In this document: positions 16,559 through 25,462 of the stretch, one piece after another | Numbering within the stretch: position 1 is the first letter of the stretch | Layout: the number at the start of each line of letters is the position of its first letter | Program-made: the position numbers and the translations under genes | Origin: CAYXZO01 sp964469505 | Lineage (GTDB): Bacteria > Fidelibacterota > UBA8477 > JABMPR01 | Assembly: GCA_964469505.1 (NCBI GenBank) | Contig: CAYXZO010000031.1 | Location: 1-30,265, forward strand | Length of the DNA: 30,265 bases | Direction: 5' to 3' | Notes under the pieces: model-generated | Databases searched by the model: none | What the model was told of the DNA's origin: nothing | Seen by the model: the letters and a program-made list of their open reading frames with translations, nothing else

Positions 16559-17350
16559 TCAGAGCCAGCGCTTGCGACGTTTGTAGTGCTTAACATCCCG
16601 GAAACTTTTGCGCTCGCCTTCCTTGGAATATCCTAAATAAAACTCCCGAACGTCAGGGTTGTCTTTCATTTCTTCGCTCGGCCCATCCAGTCTTACCCGT
16701 CCATTTTCCATGATGTACACATACTCAGCAATGGCCAGGGCGGCCCGGGCATTTTGTTCCACTAGTAAAATGCTAACCCCCTCTTCGCGATTGATTTTCC
16801 GGATGATATCAAATATTTCCCGGACCAGTAGCGGTGCCAGTCCAAGGGAAGGCTCATCCAATAGCATAAGTCTGGGCTTCGCCATTAGAGCCCGACCTAT
16901 GGCCAGCATCTGTTGTTCGCCTCCGGAAGTATATCCAGCAACTCGATGACGCAAGTCTTTAAGTCGTGGAAAATAATGATAAACCAGATCCAAATCCCGT
17001 TGCAGATTATGACGATCCTTACGGGTGATGAAACCGGCCCTTAAATTCTCCTCAACCGTTAGATGCTCGAACACCCGACGCCCTTCCAGTACCTGGAAAA
17101 TACCTCGGCGGACTATTTCTTCCGCACTCAGTTGATCGATTCGAGTCCCCAGGAAGGTAATATTGCCATCCGTAACTTTACCATTCTCCGATTTCAATAA
17201 CCCGGATATTGCTTTAAGAGTGGTGGTCTTCCCGGCGCCGTTGGCGCCCAGAAGGGCTATTATCCTGCCCTCCGGGACCTGAATAGACATCCCCTTCAAC
17301 ACAAGTATCACATTATTGTATGTTACTTCCACATTATTGAGCATCAGCAC
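16559..17350 (-). CDS. livF: ABC transporter ATP-binding protein, LivF type
   Basis: 263 residues from GTG 17350, with AAGGAG 8 bases upstream; the internal ATG at 17344 is too far from it. Walker A is GANGAGKTT (35-43), the signature is SGGEQQML (141-148) and Walker B is LMLLDEP (160-166). LVEQNARAALAIAEYVYIMENGRV is typical of LivF. A basic C-terminal extension of about 18 residues (KSFRDVKHYKRRKRWL) goes beyond the usual LivF end. It provides one of two ATPases for the HAAT-type importer encoded upstream. It lies 109 bases after the binding-protein gene, with a stem-loop in between. Confidence 0.93.
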   Translation of the reverse strand: MLMLNNVEVTYNNVILVLKGMSIQVPEGRIIALLGANGAGKTTTLKAISGLLKSENGKVTDGNITFLGTRIDQLSAEEIVRRGIFQVLEGRRVFEHLTVEENLRAGFITRKDRHNLQRDLDLVYHYFPRLKDLRHRVAGYTSGGEQQMLAIGRALMAKPRLMLLDEPSLGLAPLLVREIFDIIRKINREEGVSILLVEQNARAALAIAEYVYIMENGRVRLDGPSEEMKDNPDVREFYLGYSKEGERKSFRDVKHYKRRKRWL

Positions 17351-17394
17351 AGCCAGAACTCCTTAACGACTACCACCACTTGTGGATATTGTCT

Positions 17395-17424
17395 GGCCGG
17401 GGAAAATCTGGTATTTCCCCGGCC
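17395..17424 (-). promoter_or_regulatory. Strong stem-loop between binding-protein and livF genes
   Basis: GGCCGGGGAAA (17395-17405) and TTTCCCCGGCC (17414-17424) form an 11-base-pair stem with an 8-base loop. No T run follows in the direction of transcription (AGACAATATCC), so it is not a complete intrinsic terminator. Its position just after the periplasmic binding-protein gene suggests an mRNA-stabilising or partial-termination element, as seen in other ABC importer operons where the binding protein is made in excess. Confidence 0.65.
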
Positions 17425-17459
17425 ATGTCGTTCACGCTTTTTCTAATTTCGATGACAAG

Positions 17460-18674
17460 CTACTTACTGGCCCGCTCAGCTTCAGGTACCGGAGGCGTGG
17501 AGATCCAATCGGTCAGACTGGTCAGCTTACCATCTTTGATAGTTACGATTTTCACCTTCTTGGCGCCACGGTGATCACGGGTGGAATAACTTACAGGAGT
17601 AACCAGCCCCTGTAAATCAAAATTATGCATATTCTCGAGAGCCTCTTTGATCATGGCTCCGGTGACCCGGTCGGGGTCACCACCGGCTTTTTTAAGCGCT
17701 ATGCGGATGGCTTCAGCCATAATGGCGGCATTGGTCCACCCAGTCACATAAGGCGGTTCCCGGTAAGTGATTTTCGGGTGCTTTTCAGCATTGACCGTCT
17801 TGAGTTGTTTTATCCCAGGATTGTTATCGCTCCAGATGGCAAAGGGCATGATTCCGAGATAACCATCGGCGGCTTCCCCGGCCAATTCAGCCAGTTTCTG
17901 CCCCGTACCCCAGAAATTGCCGATAAATATTGTGGGCAACTCAAGCTTTTTAGCATCTTTTAGGACTGTTGCTGTAGCCATAAAGGTTTCCTGAATGAAA
18001 GCATAATCCGCCTTTTTCTGCTTGATGCGCAGCAATTGAGAAGTAGCATCCAGGGCCCGTAAAGAAACGACCTCCTCATCCACAATATCGATCCCATTTT
18101 CCTTGGCATATTGGCGAGCCGGAGCCAGAGGCGCCCTGCCATAGCCCGAGTCGTTGTAAATCAGTGCCACCCGAGGGGGCCGTTTTTCAGCCCAATGCTC
18201 TTTGATGTACTTCAGCGCCGCTCGGACATGGTCGGCATAAGTAGTGACCGGCAGGAAGTTCCAATTCCCCGGCAACCAGACTAGATTCTGTGAAAAAGAA
18301 GCTGAAATGTAGGGGATCTGATCTTTGATGATCTTTTGCCGGAGAGCTTCACTATCACCGGTTCCCCAACCGACAATGGCTTTCACCTTATCCTGCTTTA
18401 CAAATTTCTTATATGCGGCAATGGCCTGGGGAATCTTGTATTGGTAATCGGTCCATTTGAGATCGATTTGCACCCCATCCAGTCCACCGTGGCTGTTTTT
18501 CCAGGATACGAAATCGCGCACCCCATCGGCATAATGCCAGCCCACATCGCCAGTTGGTCCGGTAATGTCAAAAAGCGCCCCAACTTTGATGGATTTCTTA
18601 GGCGCGCCCACAAGCATCACCGCACTGGTGAGTAACAAAGCACCCGCCAAACAAATTACAGGTAGCTTACGCAT
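17460..18674 (-). CDS. Periplasmic substrate-binding protein, LivK/HAAT type
   Basis: 404 residues from ATG 18674, chosen for GGAGGAG 6 bases upstream and an immediate signal peptide (MRKLPVICLAGALLLTSAVMLVGA); the open frame to 18707 adds nothing recognisable. There is no lipobox Cys, so the mature protein is probably soluble in the periplasm. The core is a type I periplasmic binding fold: IKVGALFDITGPTGDVGWHYADGVRDFVSW, then VKAIVGWGTGDSEALRQK and RVALIYNDSGYGRAP. Members bind branched-chain amino acids, amides, aromatic acids or other small carboxylates. Context with two acyl-CoA ligases favours a carboxylic acid, which is inference. The gap to the permease gene upstream is 67 bases. Confidence 0.9.
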   Translation of the reverse strand: MRKLPVICLAGALLLTSAVMLVGAPKKSIKVGALFDITGPTGDVGWHYADGVRDFVSWKNSHGGLDGVQIDLKWTDYQYKIPQAIAAYKKFVKQDKVKAIVGWGTGDSEALRQKIIKDQIPYISASFSQNLVWLPGNWNFLPVTTYADHVRAALKYIKEHWAEKRPPRVALIYNDSGYGRAPLAPARQYAKENGIDIVDEEVVSLRALDATSQLLRIKQKKADYAFIQETFMATATVLKDAKKLELPTIFIGNFWGTGQKLAELAGEAADGYLGIMPFAIWSDNNPGIKQLKTVNAEKHPKITYREPPYVTGWTNAAIMAEAIRIALKKAGGDPDRVTGAMIKEALENMHNFDLQGLVTPVSYSTRDHRGAKKVKIVTIKDGKLTSLTDWISTPPVPEAERASK

Positions 18675-18741
18675 AACTGCTCCTCCTTTTATGACCTTTA
18701 CTAACATAAGGTCTTCCGCCTTTAAGCCTGGAGCACCGGGT

Positions 18742-19794
18742 TTAGTGGGCGAAAGGCCATAGCTTCCAATAGGCGCGGATCATCTGCCAACGGTGGTACA
18801 AACCATCGGGTTCATAGATTAAGAACAAAATAACCGCCAGTCCGAAAATGATCTCGCGAAGAGCCCCCAAACTATCACCAATATTGGGGTAGATACCGCT
18901 TAATGCGCCGGCCACCACGCGTAATAACTCGGGCAACAAAGTGATGAAAACAGCTCCGAAAATGGACCCCAAAATACTACCTAGCCCGCCGATTATAATC
19001 ATGGCTAGATAATTAACCGAAACGGCTATGGTGAAATGCTCGGGGGTAATAATCGTAATGTAATGAGCCCAAAGACTACCCGTAATACCGGCAAAAAAAG
19101 AACTGATAAAGAAAGCCAGCAGTTTATAACCGAACACATTTACTCCCAGCACCTCAGCAGCAATGTCATTATCCCGAACTGCTATGAAAGCTCGACCGAT
19201 TTTAGTGCGCTGTAGGTTTCGCGCGAAGAGCAATCCCAAAATCAGGAAAAAATAGATTATGTAGAAATATGAGCGATCAGTGTCGAATTCGAACCCTCCA
19301 ACGGCCGGAGAAGGCACCAAAATGCCGGAAGTGCCGTTTGTTAAGCTTCGCCAATGGATGATAACGAATTCTATGATTACCTGAGCAGCCAGGGTAGCAA
19401 TTGCCAGGTATAAGCCTTTTATTCGCAGTGAAGGAATTCCGAAAAACAACCCCACCAACCCGGCAACTAAACCCGCCGCGGGCAAGGCAAGCCAGAAGCT
19501 GAATCCTAGCTTAGTTACCAGCAGAGCCGAAGTATAAGCCCCCACTCCAATAAAAGCCCCTTGCCCCAGGGATATCTGACCAGCCATTCCGGTCAAAATA
19601 TTTAAACCTACCGCTCCCATAATGGCGATGCCTGTCAGATTGGCTAAAGACAATAGATAGTCATTCAAGTATAGCGGGGCAGTAAACAATACGGCGAGGA
19701 ATATGACCATGGAAATTCGTAAGGTAGGAGTCCGGAAAATTTGCCGGTCCTGCTCGTAAGAGACGTTAAAAATACCGCTGGGCAACGTACTCAT
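18742..19794 (-). CDS. livM: ABC transporter permease, LivM type
   Basis: 350 residues with about ten hydrophobic helices. After a 28-residue hydrophilic N-terminus, the LivM hallmark GLNILTGMAGQISLGQGAFIGVGAYTSALL is at about 63-92. The permease/ATPase coupling loop is near residue 210 (AFIAVRDNDIAAEVLGVNVFGYKLLAFFISSFFAGITGSL). IYEPDGLYHRW near the end is also typical. ATG 19794 lies 4 bases after the LivH stop. It pairs with LivH to form the membrane channel of the importer. Confidence 0.93.
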   Translation of the reverse strand: MSTLPSGIFNVSYEQDRQIFRTPTLRISMVIFLAVLFTAPLYLNDYLLSLANLTGIAIMGAVGLNILTGMAGQISLGQGAFIGVGAYTSALLVTKLGFSFWLALPAAGLVAGLVGLFFGIPSLRIKGLYLAIATLAAQVIIEFVIIHWRSLTNGTSGILVPSPAVGGFEFDTDRSYFYIIYFFLILGLLFARNLQRTKIGRAFIAVRDNDIAAEVLGVNVFGYKLLAFFISSFFAGITGSLWAHYITIITPEHFTIAVSVNYLAMIIIGGLGSILGSIFGAVFITLLPELLRVVAGALSGIYPNIGDSLGALREIIFGLAVILFLIYEPDGLYHRWQMIRAYWKLWPFAH

Positions 19795-19798
19795 AACT

Positions 19799-20686
19799 TT
19801 ATACCCGCTCGATACGTTCTAAACCAAATAGGCCGTAAGGCTTAATCATCAGAATCAATACCAGGATCACAAAAGGAAATATTTCTTTGGTGCCGCCTCC
19901 TACGTACGGATCCAAGTAACCACCGGCCAGATTCTCCAGAATCCCAATCGTCAGGCCTCCGATGATGGCTCCTGGAATAGAATCAAGACCACCTAGAATG
20001 ACCACCGGGAATACTTTAAGCCCCATGGCACTGACACTGATATTCACTCCGTTGATATTACCGATCACGATGCCGCCCACTCCGGCTACCAGGGCGGCAA
20101 TGGCCCAGGCCATACCATAAATTTTCTTGATGCTGATGCCCATTGACAGGGCCGCATCTTCATCATCGGCCGCGGCCCGCATGGCAATCCCCTGGCTGGT
20201 ATATTTGAAGAAGAGTGAGAAAATCACCAGAAAGAGAGCAGCGAAAACAAAGCTCCAGACATAGATTTCAGATACCACAATTCCGCCCCCAAGTTCCAGG
20301 GGTTTCTGCGAGAAAAAGGGAGGAAAGACCCGGGTTTCAGTGCCCCATATGAGCTCGATTACACCACGCAACAAACTGGATAATCCGATGGTGAGCATAA
20401 TGATCGATAAAACGGGCTCACCGATCATGGGGCGTAAAAACAAACGCTCTATCACTAAACCCACCAGTACCGCAATGATCATGGTAAGCAAAAAAGCCAG
20501 CAAGAAAGGCACTTTGTATGTAGTAGTCAGAGAAAGACATACAAAAGCTCCAATGAGCACTAACTCGCCCTGCGCAAAATTGATCACCCGGCTTGATTTG
20601 TATATCAACACAAACCCGAGAGCCACCAAGGCATACATGCTTCCCACCACGATGCCTGTAATCACCAATTGCAGAAAAAAAATCAT
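19799..20686 (-). CDS. livH: ABC transporter permease, LivH type
   Basis: 295 residues with about eight hydrophobic helices. LivH-type motifs are VALGFVLIYKSSRVINFAQGELVLIGA (21-47), the ATPase-coupling loop AMRAAADDEDAALSMGISIKKIYGMAWAIAA, and VVILGGLDSIPGAIIGG near the end. The protein closes with LMIKPYGLFGLERIERV, the usual LivH ending (KPYGLFG). Its ATG overlaps the stop of the long acyl-CoA synthetase gene by four bases (ATGA), so it is co-translated with it. It partners LivM. Confidence 0.93.
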   Translation of the reverse strand: MIFFLQLVITGIVVGSMYALVALGFVLIYKSSRVINFAQGELVLIGAFVCLSLTTTYKVPFLLAFLLTMIIAVLVGLVIERLFLRPMIGEPVLSIIMLTIGLSSLLRGVIELIWGTETRVFPPFFSQKPLELGGGIVVSEIYVWSFVFAALFLVIFSLFFKYTSQGIAMRAAADDEDAALSMGISIKKIYGMAWAIAALVAGVGGIVIGNINGVNISVSAMGLKVFPVVILGGLDSIPGAIIGGLTIGILENLAGGYLDPYVGGGTKEIFPFVILVLILMIKPYGLFGLERIERV

Positions 20687-22593
20687 GAGTGCTCCTCTTC
20701 CAAAACCGCCAGCTTTAAATTGGTCTTAATGTGAGCTTCCCGCCCATCCTGGTAATGCACCCGGGCTTCTACCTCACATGTCGTGCGATCACTGTATAAG
20801 GCTTCCACCAGGATCTTATAGCGTTCTTCGATAAAGCCCCGGCGGACTTTCTTCGTGCGGGTCAGTTCTTCATCGTCGGCGTCCAGCTCTTTATGAAGGA
20901 TGACGAACTTGCGGATTTTGGCCCGCTCCGGCAAGTCCCGGTTGACTCGTTTCACATCTTTATAAATGAGTCGGTACACTTCTTCTTTCTGGGATAAATC
21001 CACGTAGGTGGTATAAGGGATGTGATTGGTTTCGGCCCATTTACCCACATTGGCCATATCGATATTGATGAATGCCGTGACATATTCCCGCCGTTTGCCG
21101 AAGGCAACAGCTTCTTTAATGAAAGGACTGAACTTCAGTTTATTCTCGATGTATTGCGGCGAGAAACGGCTGCCGTCGGAGAGCTGCATTATGTCTTTCA
21201 AGCGGTCGAATATGATCAGATGCCCGTCCTCGTCGATTTCTCCGGCATCCCCGGAATGTAACCAGCCGTCTGCAAGAGCTTCGCGGGTAGCCTCGGGATC
21301 GCGATAATAACCAACAAACACGCTTGGACTGCGGGAAAGAATCTCACCGTTGGGGGCAATCCGCACTTCGGTCTCAGGAATGGGTTTACCTACAGTATGA
21401 AACTTGATGTCCCCATCCCGATGGACCACTGAAATCCCCGCAATCTCAGTTTGCCCATAAATCTGTTTTAAATTCACCCCTAGAGCATGATAGAACCGAA
21501 ATACGTCAGGACCTAAAGCTGCTCCGCCAGTATATGCGTATCTAATCCGTGACAGACCCAACCGGTCACGTAAAGCCCGCAGGCATAATATGTCGGCCAG
21601 CTTTCCCAGAAGGCGCCACTTGATAGGGATTTCCTTACGTGCAAACTGTAGATCGGCATTGTGGCGCCCGATTTTCATAGCCCAGTGATACACTGACCGT
21701 TTCAATCGAGTAGTATCCGCGATCTTCACCTGGACGTCAGATACAATGCTCTCCCATACTCGCGGCGGAGAAAACATAACCTGCGGGGCAATCTCTCTGA
21801 TGTTCTGGCGCACCGTTTCCGGTTCTTCGGGAAAATTCACGGTAAAGCCGATGGTCAAAGCTGCCGATAAGGACATCATCTGTTCTCCGGCCCAAGCCAG
21901 GGGTAAAAAGGAGACAAAGTCCATTCGTTCGTGTAATACATCCGTCTTGACAAATAGATTTTCCGCCATCTTAATGAGATTACGATGGGTAAGCATTACC
22001 AGTTTGGGCTTGCCAGTAGTACCTGAAGTGGTCAGAAAAAGAGCAATATCAGCCCCGCTACCCTGCTGAACAGCCTCAGTGAATGCTTGTGGGTGCTCTT
22101 GAGCATATTCACGGCCCAGCTTTTCCACTTCCTGAAAGGAGATTAATAGGGGATCATCATAATACCGCATTCCCTTGTGATCCCAATAGATAACCTTGCG
22201 GACTTTGGGAAGCTGATCCTTTATTTCCAGCACCTTGTCAACCTGCTCCTGGTCCTCGGCCACAATCATTACAGAGTCGGAATAATCGACCACATACTGC
22301 ACTTCCGGAGGTGTGGAATCCTGATATACTCCCACGACAATAGCCCCTAAGGCTTGAATTGCCAACTCAGCGTACAACCATTCCGGTTCGTTGTCCCCCA
22401 GGATGGCTACTTTTTCTTCCTGGGCCAGTCCTAGTGCTTTCAACCCCAGGGCAAAGTGTTCGACGTGGGTCAAATATTCCTGCCAGCTTACCGGATTCCA
22501 GATACCATAATCCTTTTCTCGTAAAGCAATCCGGTGGGGACTGATCTGGGTGGCTCGCTGAACCAGCAGTTTTGGAAGGGTATCGGCTGTCAT
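20683..22593 (-). CDS. Long-chain-type acyl-CoA synthetase (AMP-forming)
   Basis: 636 residues. The adenylation P-loop TSGTTGKPK is at 189-197, VMLTHRN follows, then YTGGAALGPDV, IYGQTE, DGWLHSGDAGEIDEDGHLIIFDRLKD and the C-terminal domain with LTRTKKVRRGFIEERY. The layout matches the long-chain/ACSBG-like group (FadD15-type) rather than acetyl-CoA synthetase. It converts a carboxylic acid, ATP and CoA to acyl-CoA. Lying between livG and livH, with 4-base ATGA overlaps on both sides, it is built into the transporter operon. This arrangement recurs in bacteria and suggests uptake plus immediate trapping of an acid. Whether the acid is fatty, branched or aromatic is not determined by the sequence that I can see. 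Confidence 0.92.
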   Translation of the reverse strand: MTADTLPKLLVQRATQISPHRIALREKDYGIWNPVSWQEYLTHVEHFALGLKALGLAQEEKVAILGDNEPEWLYAELAIQALGAIVVGVYQDSTPPEVQYVVDYSDSVMIVAEDQEQVDKVLEIKDQLPKVRKVIYWDHKGMRYYDDPLLISFQEVEKLGREYAQEHPQAFTEAVQQGSGADIALFLTTSGTTGKPKLVMLTHRNLIKMAENLFVKTDVLHERMDFVSFLPLAWAGEQMMSLSAALTIGFTVNFPEEPETVRQNIREIAPQVMFSPPRVWESIVSDVQVKIADTTRLKRSVYHWAMKIGRHNADLQFARKEIPIKWRLLGKLADILCLRALRDRLGLSRIRYAYTGGAALGPDVFRFYHALGVNLKQIYGQTEIAGISVVHRDGDIKFHTVGKPIPETEVRIAPNGEILSRSPSVFVGYYRDPEATREALADGWLHSGDAGEIDEDGHLIIFDRLKDIMQLSDGSRFSPQYIENKLKFSPFIKEAVAFGKRREYVTAFINIDMANVGKWAETNHIPYTTYVDLSQKEEVYRLIYKDVKRVNRDLPERAKIRKFVILHKELDADDEELTRTKKVRRGFIEERYKILVEALYSDRTTCEVEARVHYQDGREAHIKTNLKLAVLEEEHS

Positions 22594-23366
22594 AACATCC
22601 CGGTTCGTTCCTCGCCCAGGTAAGCTCTAATAACCTCCGGGTGATGACGAATTTCCTGGGGGGATCCTACCGCTATCGGTTTACCGAAATCCAGCACGAA
22701 AACCCGATCGGAGATATCCATTACTACCCCCATATCATGCTCGATGAGCACGATGGTCATACCCCACTCCTCGTTGATATCCAGAATAAAGCGCGCAATA
22801 TCTTCCCGCTCTTCTTGATTCATTCCCGCCATTGGTTCGTCCATCAACAACAAATTGGGTCGTAAGGCTAAGGCTCTTCCTAGCTCAACCCTTTTCTGCA
22901 AACCATATGAAAGACTACCCACCACCTCATGGCGGATATGTTCTATCTCCAAGAAATCAATAATGTCCTCGATGTATCGGCGCTGCTTGATCTCTTCCCG
23001 ACAAGCCGGACCGAAATAAATTCCATCCAAAATGGTATTGGACCGGATATGGAGATGGGCACCTAATAGCAAATTATCCAGAGTGCTCATCCCTTTGAAT
23101 AATTCAATGTTTTGAAAGGTGCGGCCTATTCCCAGGGCAGCCCGTTTATAAGGGGCTAAATCTGTAATATCACGGCCTTTAAATAATATCCTGCCTTTTT
23201 GAGGATGATAAAGACCGCTGATGGAGTTTAGTAGGCTTGTTTTGCCGGCCCCATTGGGACCTATGATGGCAAATATCTCGTTTTCCTCAACAGTCAGGGA
23301 AACATCTAATAGGGCGCCAACTCCCCCAAAATGCAAGAATAGTTCTTCAACCTGGAGCAAAGCCAT
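22590..23366 (-). CDS. livG: ABC transporter ATP-binding protein, LivG type
   Basis: 258 residues. Walker A GPNGAGKTS (36-44), LivG-type segment GIGRTFQNIELFKGMSTLDNLLLGAH (79-104), signature LSYGLQKR (152-159), Walker B LLLMDEP (172-178) and TIVLIEHDMGVVMDISDRVFVLDFG. It is the second ATPase of the importer and the first clearly recognisable gene of the operon. Its stop overlaps the next start (ATGA). The ribosome binding site is weak (AAGG about 18 bases before ATG 23366), so upstream translation might contribute. Confidence 0.93.
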   Translation of the reverse strand: MALLQVEELFLHFGGVGALLDVSLTVEENEIFAIIGPNGAGKTSLLNSISGLYHPQKGRILFKGRDITDLAPYKRAALGIGRTFQNIELFKGMSTLDNLLLGAHLHIRSNTILDGIYFGPACREEIKQRRYIEDIIDFLEIEHIRHEVVGSLSYGLQKRVELGRALALRPNLLLMDEPMAGMNQEEREDIARFILDINEEWGMTIVLIEHDMGVVMDISDRVFVLDFGKPIAVGSPQEIRHHPEVIRAYLGEERTGML

Positions 23367-23408
23367 CGTTTTTGCTGGGGCAACCTTCTAAAGCATACGT
23401 ACTTCTGC

Positions 23409-23636
23409 TTATGAAATAGAAATATTCGGTAGTGGAAGATCTAGTGCAGAAGAAATGGCAAGTTGCGCCAATAATAAAATCGCCAAATTGTCCTCCCCCT
23501 TGGATTCCAAGCCAAATCCACCTTGATTCTTTTTAAACAAATTAATAACTCTTGCCAAATGCCCAAAAAGGTTTTTTGCCTTTTCTCCGGCGCCTGCCTT
23601 AAATGCAGCTGGACATTGGGTTTTACTATTTTCCAT
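23409..23636 (-). CDS. Hypothetical small protein upstream of livG
   Basis: A 75-codon frame from ATG 23636 to TAA 23409, 42 bases before livG on the same strand. The open frame continues to a TTG at 23711, and ATG 23651 is another choice; none has a good ribosome binding site. The product has a basic, Gly/Lys-rich middle (GEKAKNLFGHLARVINLFKKNQGG) and a hydrophobic C-terminal helix (LAILLLAQLAISSALDLPLP). No family recognised. The 345-base divergent region between livG and the CstA gene holds nothing else that I can support, apart from the unlocated promoters of both operons. Confidence 0.35.
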   Translation of the reverse strand: MENSKTQCPAAFKAGAGEKAKNLFGHLARVINLFKKNQGGFGLESKGEDNLAILLLAQLAISSALDLPLPNISIS

Positions 23637-23710
23637 CCTAACCAATTTCATTAAGTTCATTAGCAAGCGGGAACAAAGATGGAGTACTGATAGAACGAGA
23701 GGAGAGTCCA

Positions 23711-25459
23711 ATGGATGTTCTGGTCCTCATGATTCTTTCCTTTTTCGGCTATATCTTAATGTATCGCTTATATGGCAAAGCCATCGGGGGCCGCATTTTT
23801 GACCTTTCACCTAAAAACCCGGTGCCCTCCAAAGAACTGGAGGACGGAGTAGATTATGTGCCTACTCGCCGGGAAATCATCTTCGGCCATCATTTTACTT
23901 CCATTGCGGGAACCGGCCCTATTGTAGGTCCGGCAATCGCCATTATCTGGGGCTGGCTGCCGGCCATGTTATGGGTCTTTATAGGCAGTATCATTATGGG
24001 AGCGGTCCATGATTTCGGAGCCCTGATTATCTCCATGCGCAATCAGGGTAAGTCCATTTCCGAATACACTGCCAAATACATCAACAACCGCACCAAGATA
24101 TTCTTTTTCATAATCGTGTTTCTGGAACTCCTCATCGTCATAGCCATTTTTGGGCTGGTCATAGCCGTAATATTTGACATGTTTCCCAGCGCCGTAGCAC
24201 CGGTTTGGCTCCAGATCCCCATTGCCGTCACACTGGGATATTTGATTTACCGTAAGGGCAAAAACGTGACCATCTGGTCAATATATGCCGTAATCGCCCT
24301 TTATTTAACAATGATCCTTGGAGTTTATTTTCCCCTCAAAATGCCCACCGTAGCGGGTTTACCACCAACCGGGACGTGGACTATCATCTTATTGGTTTAC
24401 GCTTTTATCGCCTCGGTTCTGCCTGTCATCACCTTATTGCAACCACGAGATTATATAAACGCCCACCAGCTGTTGGTGGCGATGCTGCTGCTGGTGCTGG
24501 GCGCTGTCGGAGCGGCCTTATTCAAAGGAATGCACTTTGTGGCTCCAGTTACTCAAGCTACTCCCGCAGCGGCTCCACCTCTGTGGCCTTTCCTATTCAT
24601 CACTATCGCCTGCGGCGCGATTTCCGGATTCCACGCCTTGGTTTCCTCAGGCACTTCCTCCAAACAAGTCGAAAGCGAACCGGATGCTTTGTTTGTGGGT
24701 TACGGCGCGATGCTGATGGAAGCGGCCCTCGCCACCTTAGTAATTATTGCGGTGGCGGCGGGGATTGGTTTGGGGTATAAAACCGCTAGTGGAAATTTGC
24801 TTTTCGGGAGTGAAGCCTGGCATACCCATTATGCCTCCTGGACTGCCGCGAAGGGTTTAGGTTCAAAAATCAGCGCTTTTGTAGAAGGCGCGGCTAACAT
24901 GATGGCGGTGATCGGAATTCCCCGTGCTTTTGCCGTCGTCCTGATGGGGGTATTCGTAGCTTCTTTCGCGGGAACCACTCTGGATACCGCTACCCGCATT
25001 CAGCGGTATATCATCACAGAACTTTTCACTGGTCTTAAAATTGACATTTTCCAGAATAAATACATGGCCACGAGTCTGGCTGTACTTAGCGCTGGCTTGC
25101 TGGCCTTCTCCACTGGAGCTGGCGGTAAAGGAGCCCTGGCGTTGTGGCCCCTGTTCGGGGCGGTAAATCAAACTCTGGCGGCCCTAGGATTGATCGTAAT
25201 CACCCTTTACTTGCGAGCCAAAGGCGGCTGGAAATGGTTATGGTCCGGTGCGCCGGCGGTGTTCATGATCGTGATGACTCTGTGGGCCGTTGCTTACAAT
25301 CAGGTGCGTTTTGTTCATAATCAGAACTTTCTATTACAAGTGATCAATGCTCTGATACTTCTGCTGGCCGTTTGGATTGTGGTGGAAGGCGTGCGCAGCT
25401 TTATCAAGATTCGTCCTACCGGGGCTGAGGAAAAGCCTGTAAGTGTTTTGGATAGCTGA
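23711..25459 (+). CDS. cstA: CstA-family carbon starvation / peptide transporter
   Basis: 582 residues with about 15 hydrophobic helices; a GAGGAG lies 7 bases before ATG 23711. The CstA hallmark DYVPTRREIIFGHHFTSIAGTGPIVGPAIA is at about 49-78. Other family features are MGAVHDFGALIISMRNQGKSISE, SGFHALVSSGTSSKQV and FVASFAGTTLDTATRIQRYI. E. coli CstA is about 700 residues; this shorter form is common in other phyla. CstA proteins take up peptides, and relatives (BtsT) take up pyruvate with protons; the substrate here is not settled. It is the first gene of a three-gene unit with a small helical protein and an ArsA-like ATPase, starting 4 and 7 bases after the preceding stops, and is transcribed away from the liv operon. 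Confidence 0.93.
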   Translation: MDVLVLMILSFFGYILMYRLYGKAIGGRIFDLSPKNPVPSKELEDGVDYVPTRREIIFGHHFTSIAGTGPIVGPAIAIIWGWLPAMLWVFIGSIIMGAVHDFGALIISMRNQGKSISEYTAKYINNRTKIFFFIIVFLELLIVIAIFGLVIAVIFDMFPSAVAPVWLQIPIAVTLGYLIYRKGKNVTIWSIYAVIALYLTMILGVYFPLKMPTVAGLPPTGTWTIILLVYAFIASVLPVITLLQPRDYINAHQLLVAMLLLVLGAVGAALFKGMHFVAPVTQATPAAAPPLWPFLFITIACGAISGFHALVSSGTSSKQVESEPDALFVGYGAMLMEAALATLVIIAVAAGIGLGYKTASGNLLFGSEAWHTHYASWTAAKGLGSKISAFVEGAANMMAVIGIPRAFAVVLMGVFVASFAGTTLDTATRIQRYIITELFTGLKIDIFQNKYMATSLAVLSAGLLAFSTGAGGKGALALWPLFGAVNQTLAALGLIVITLYLRAKGGWKWLWSGAPAVFMIVMTLWAVAYNQVRFVHNQNFLLQVINALILLLAVWIVVEGVRSFIKIRPTGAEEKPVSVLDS

Positions 25460-25462
25460 AAA

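Noticed and set aside
18693..18713. GACCTT-N9-AAGGTC inverted repeat before the binding-protein gene
   Set aside because: Only six base pairs in an untranslated gap; could easily occur by chance.
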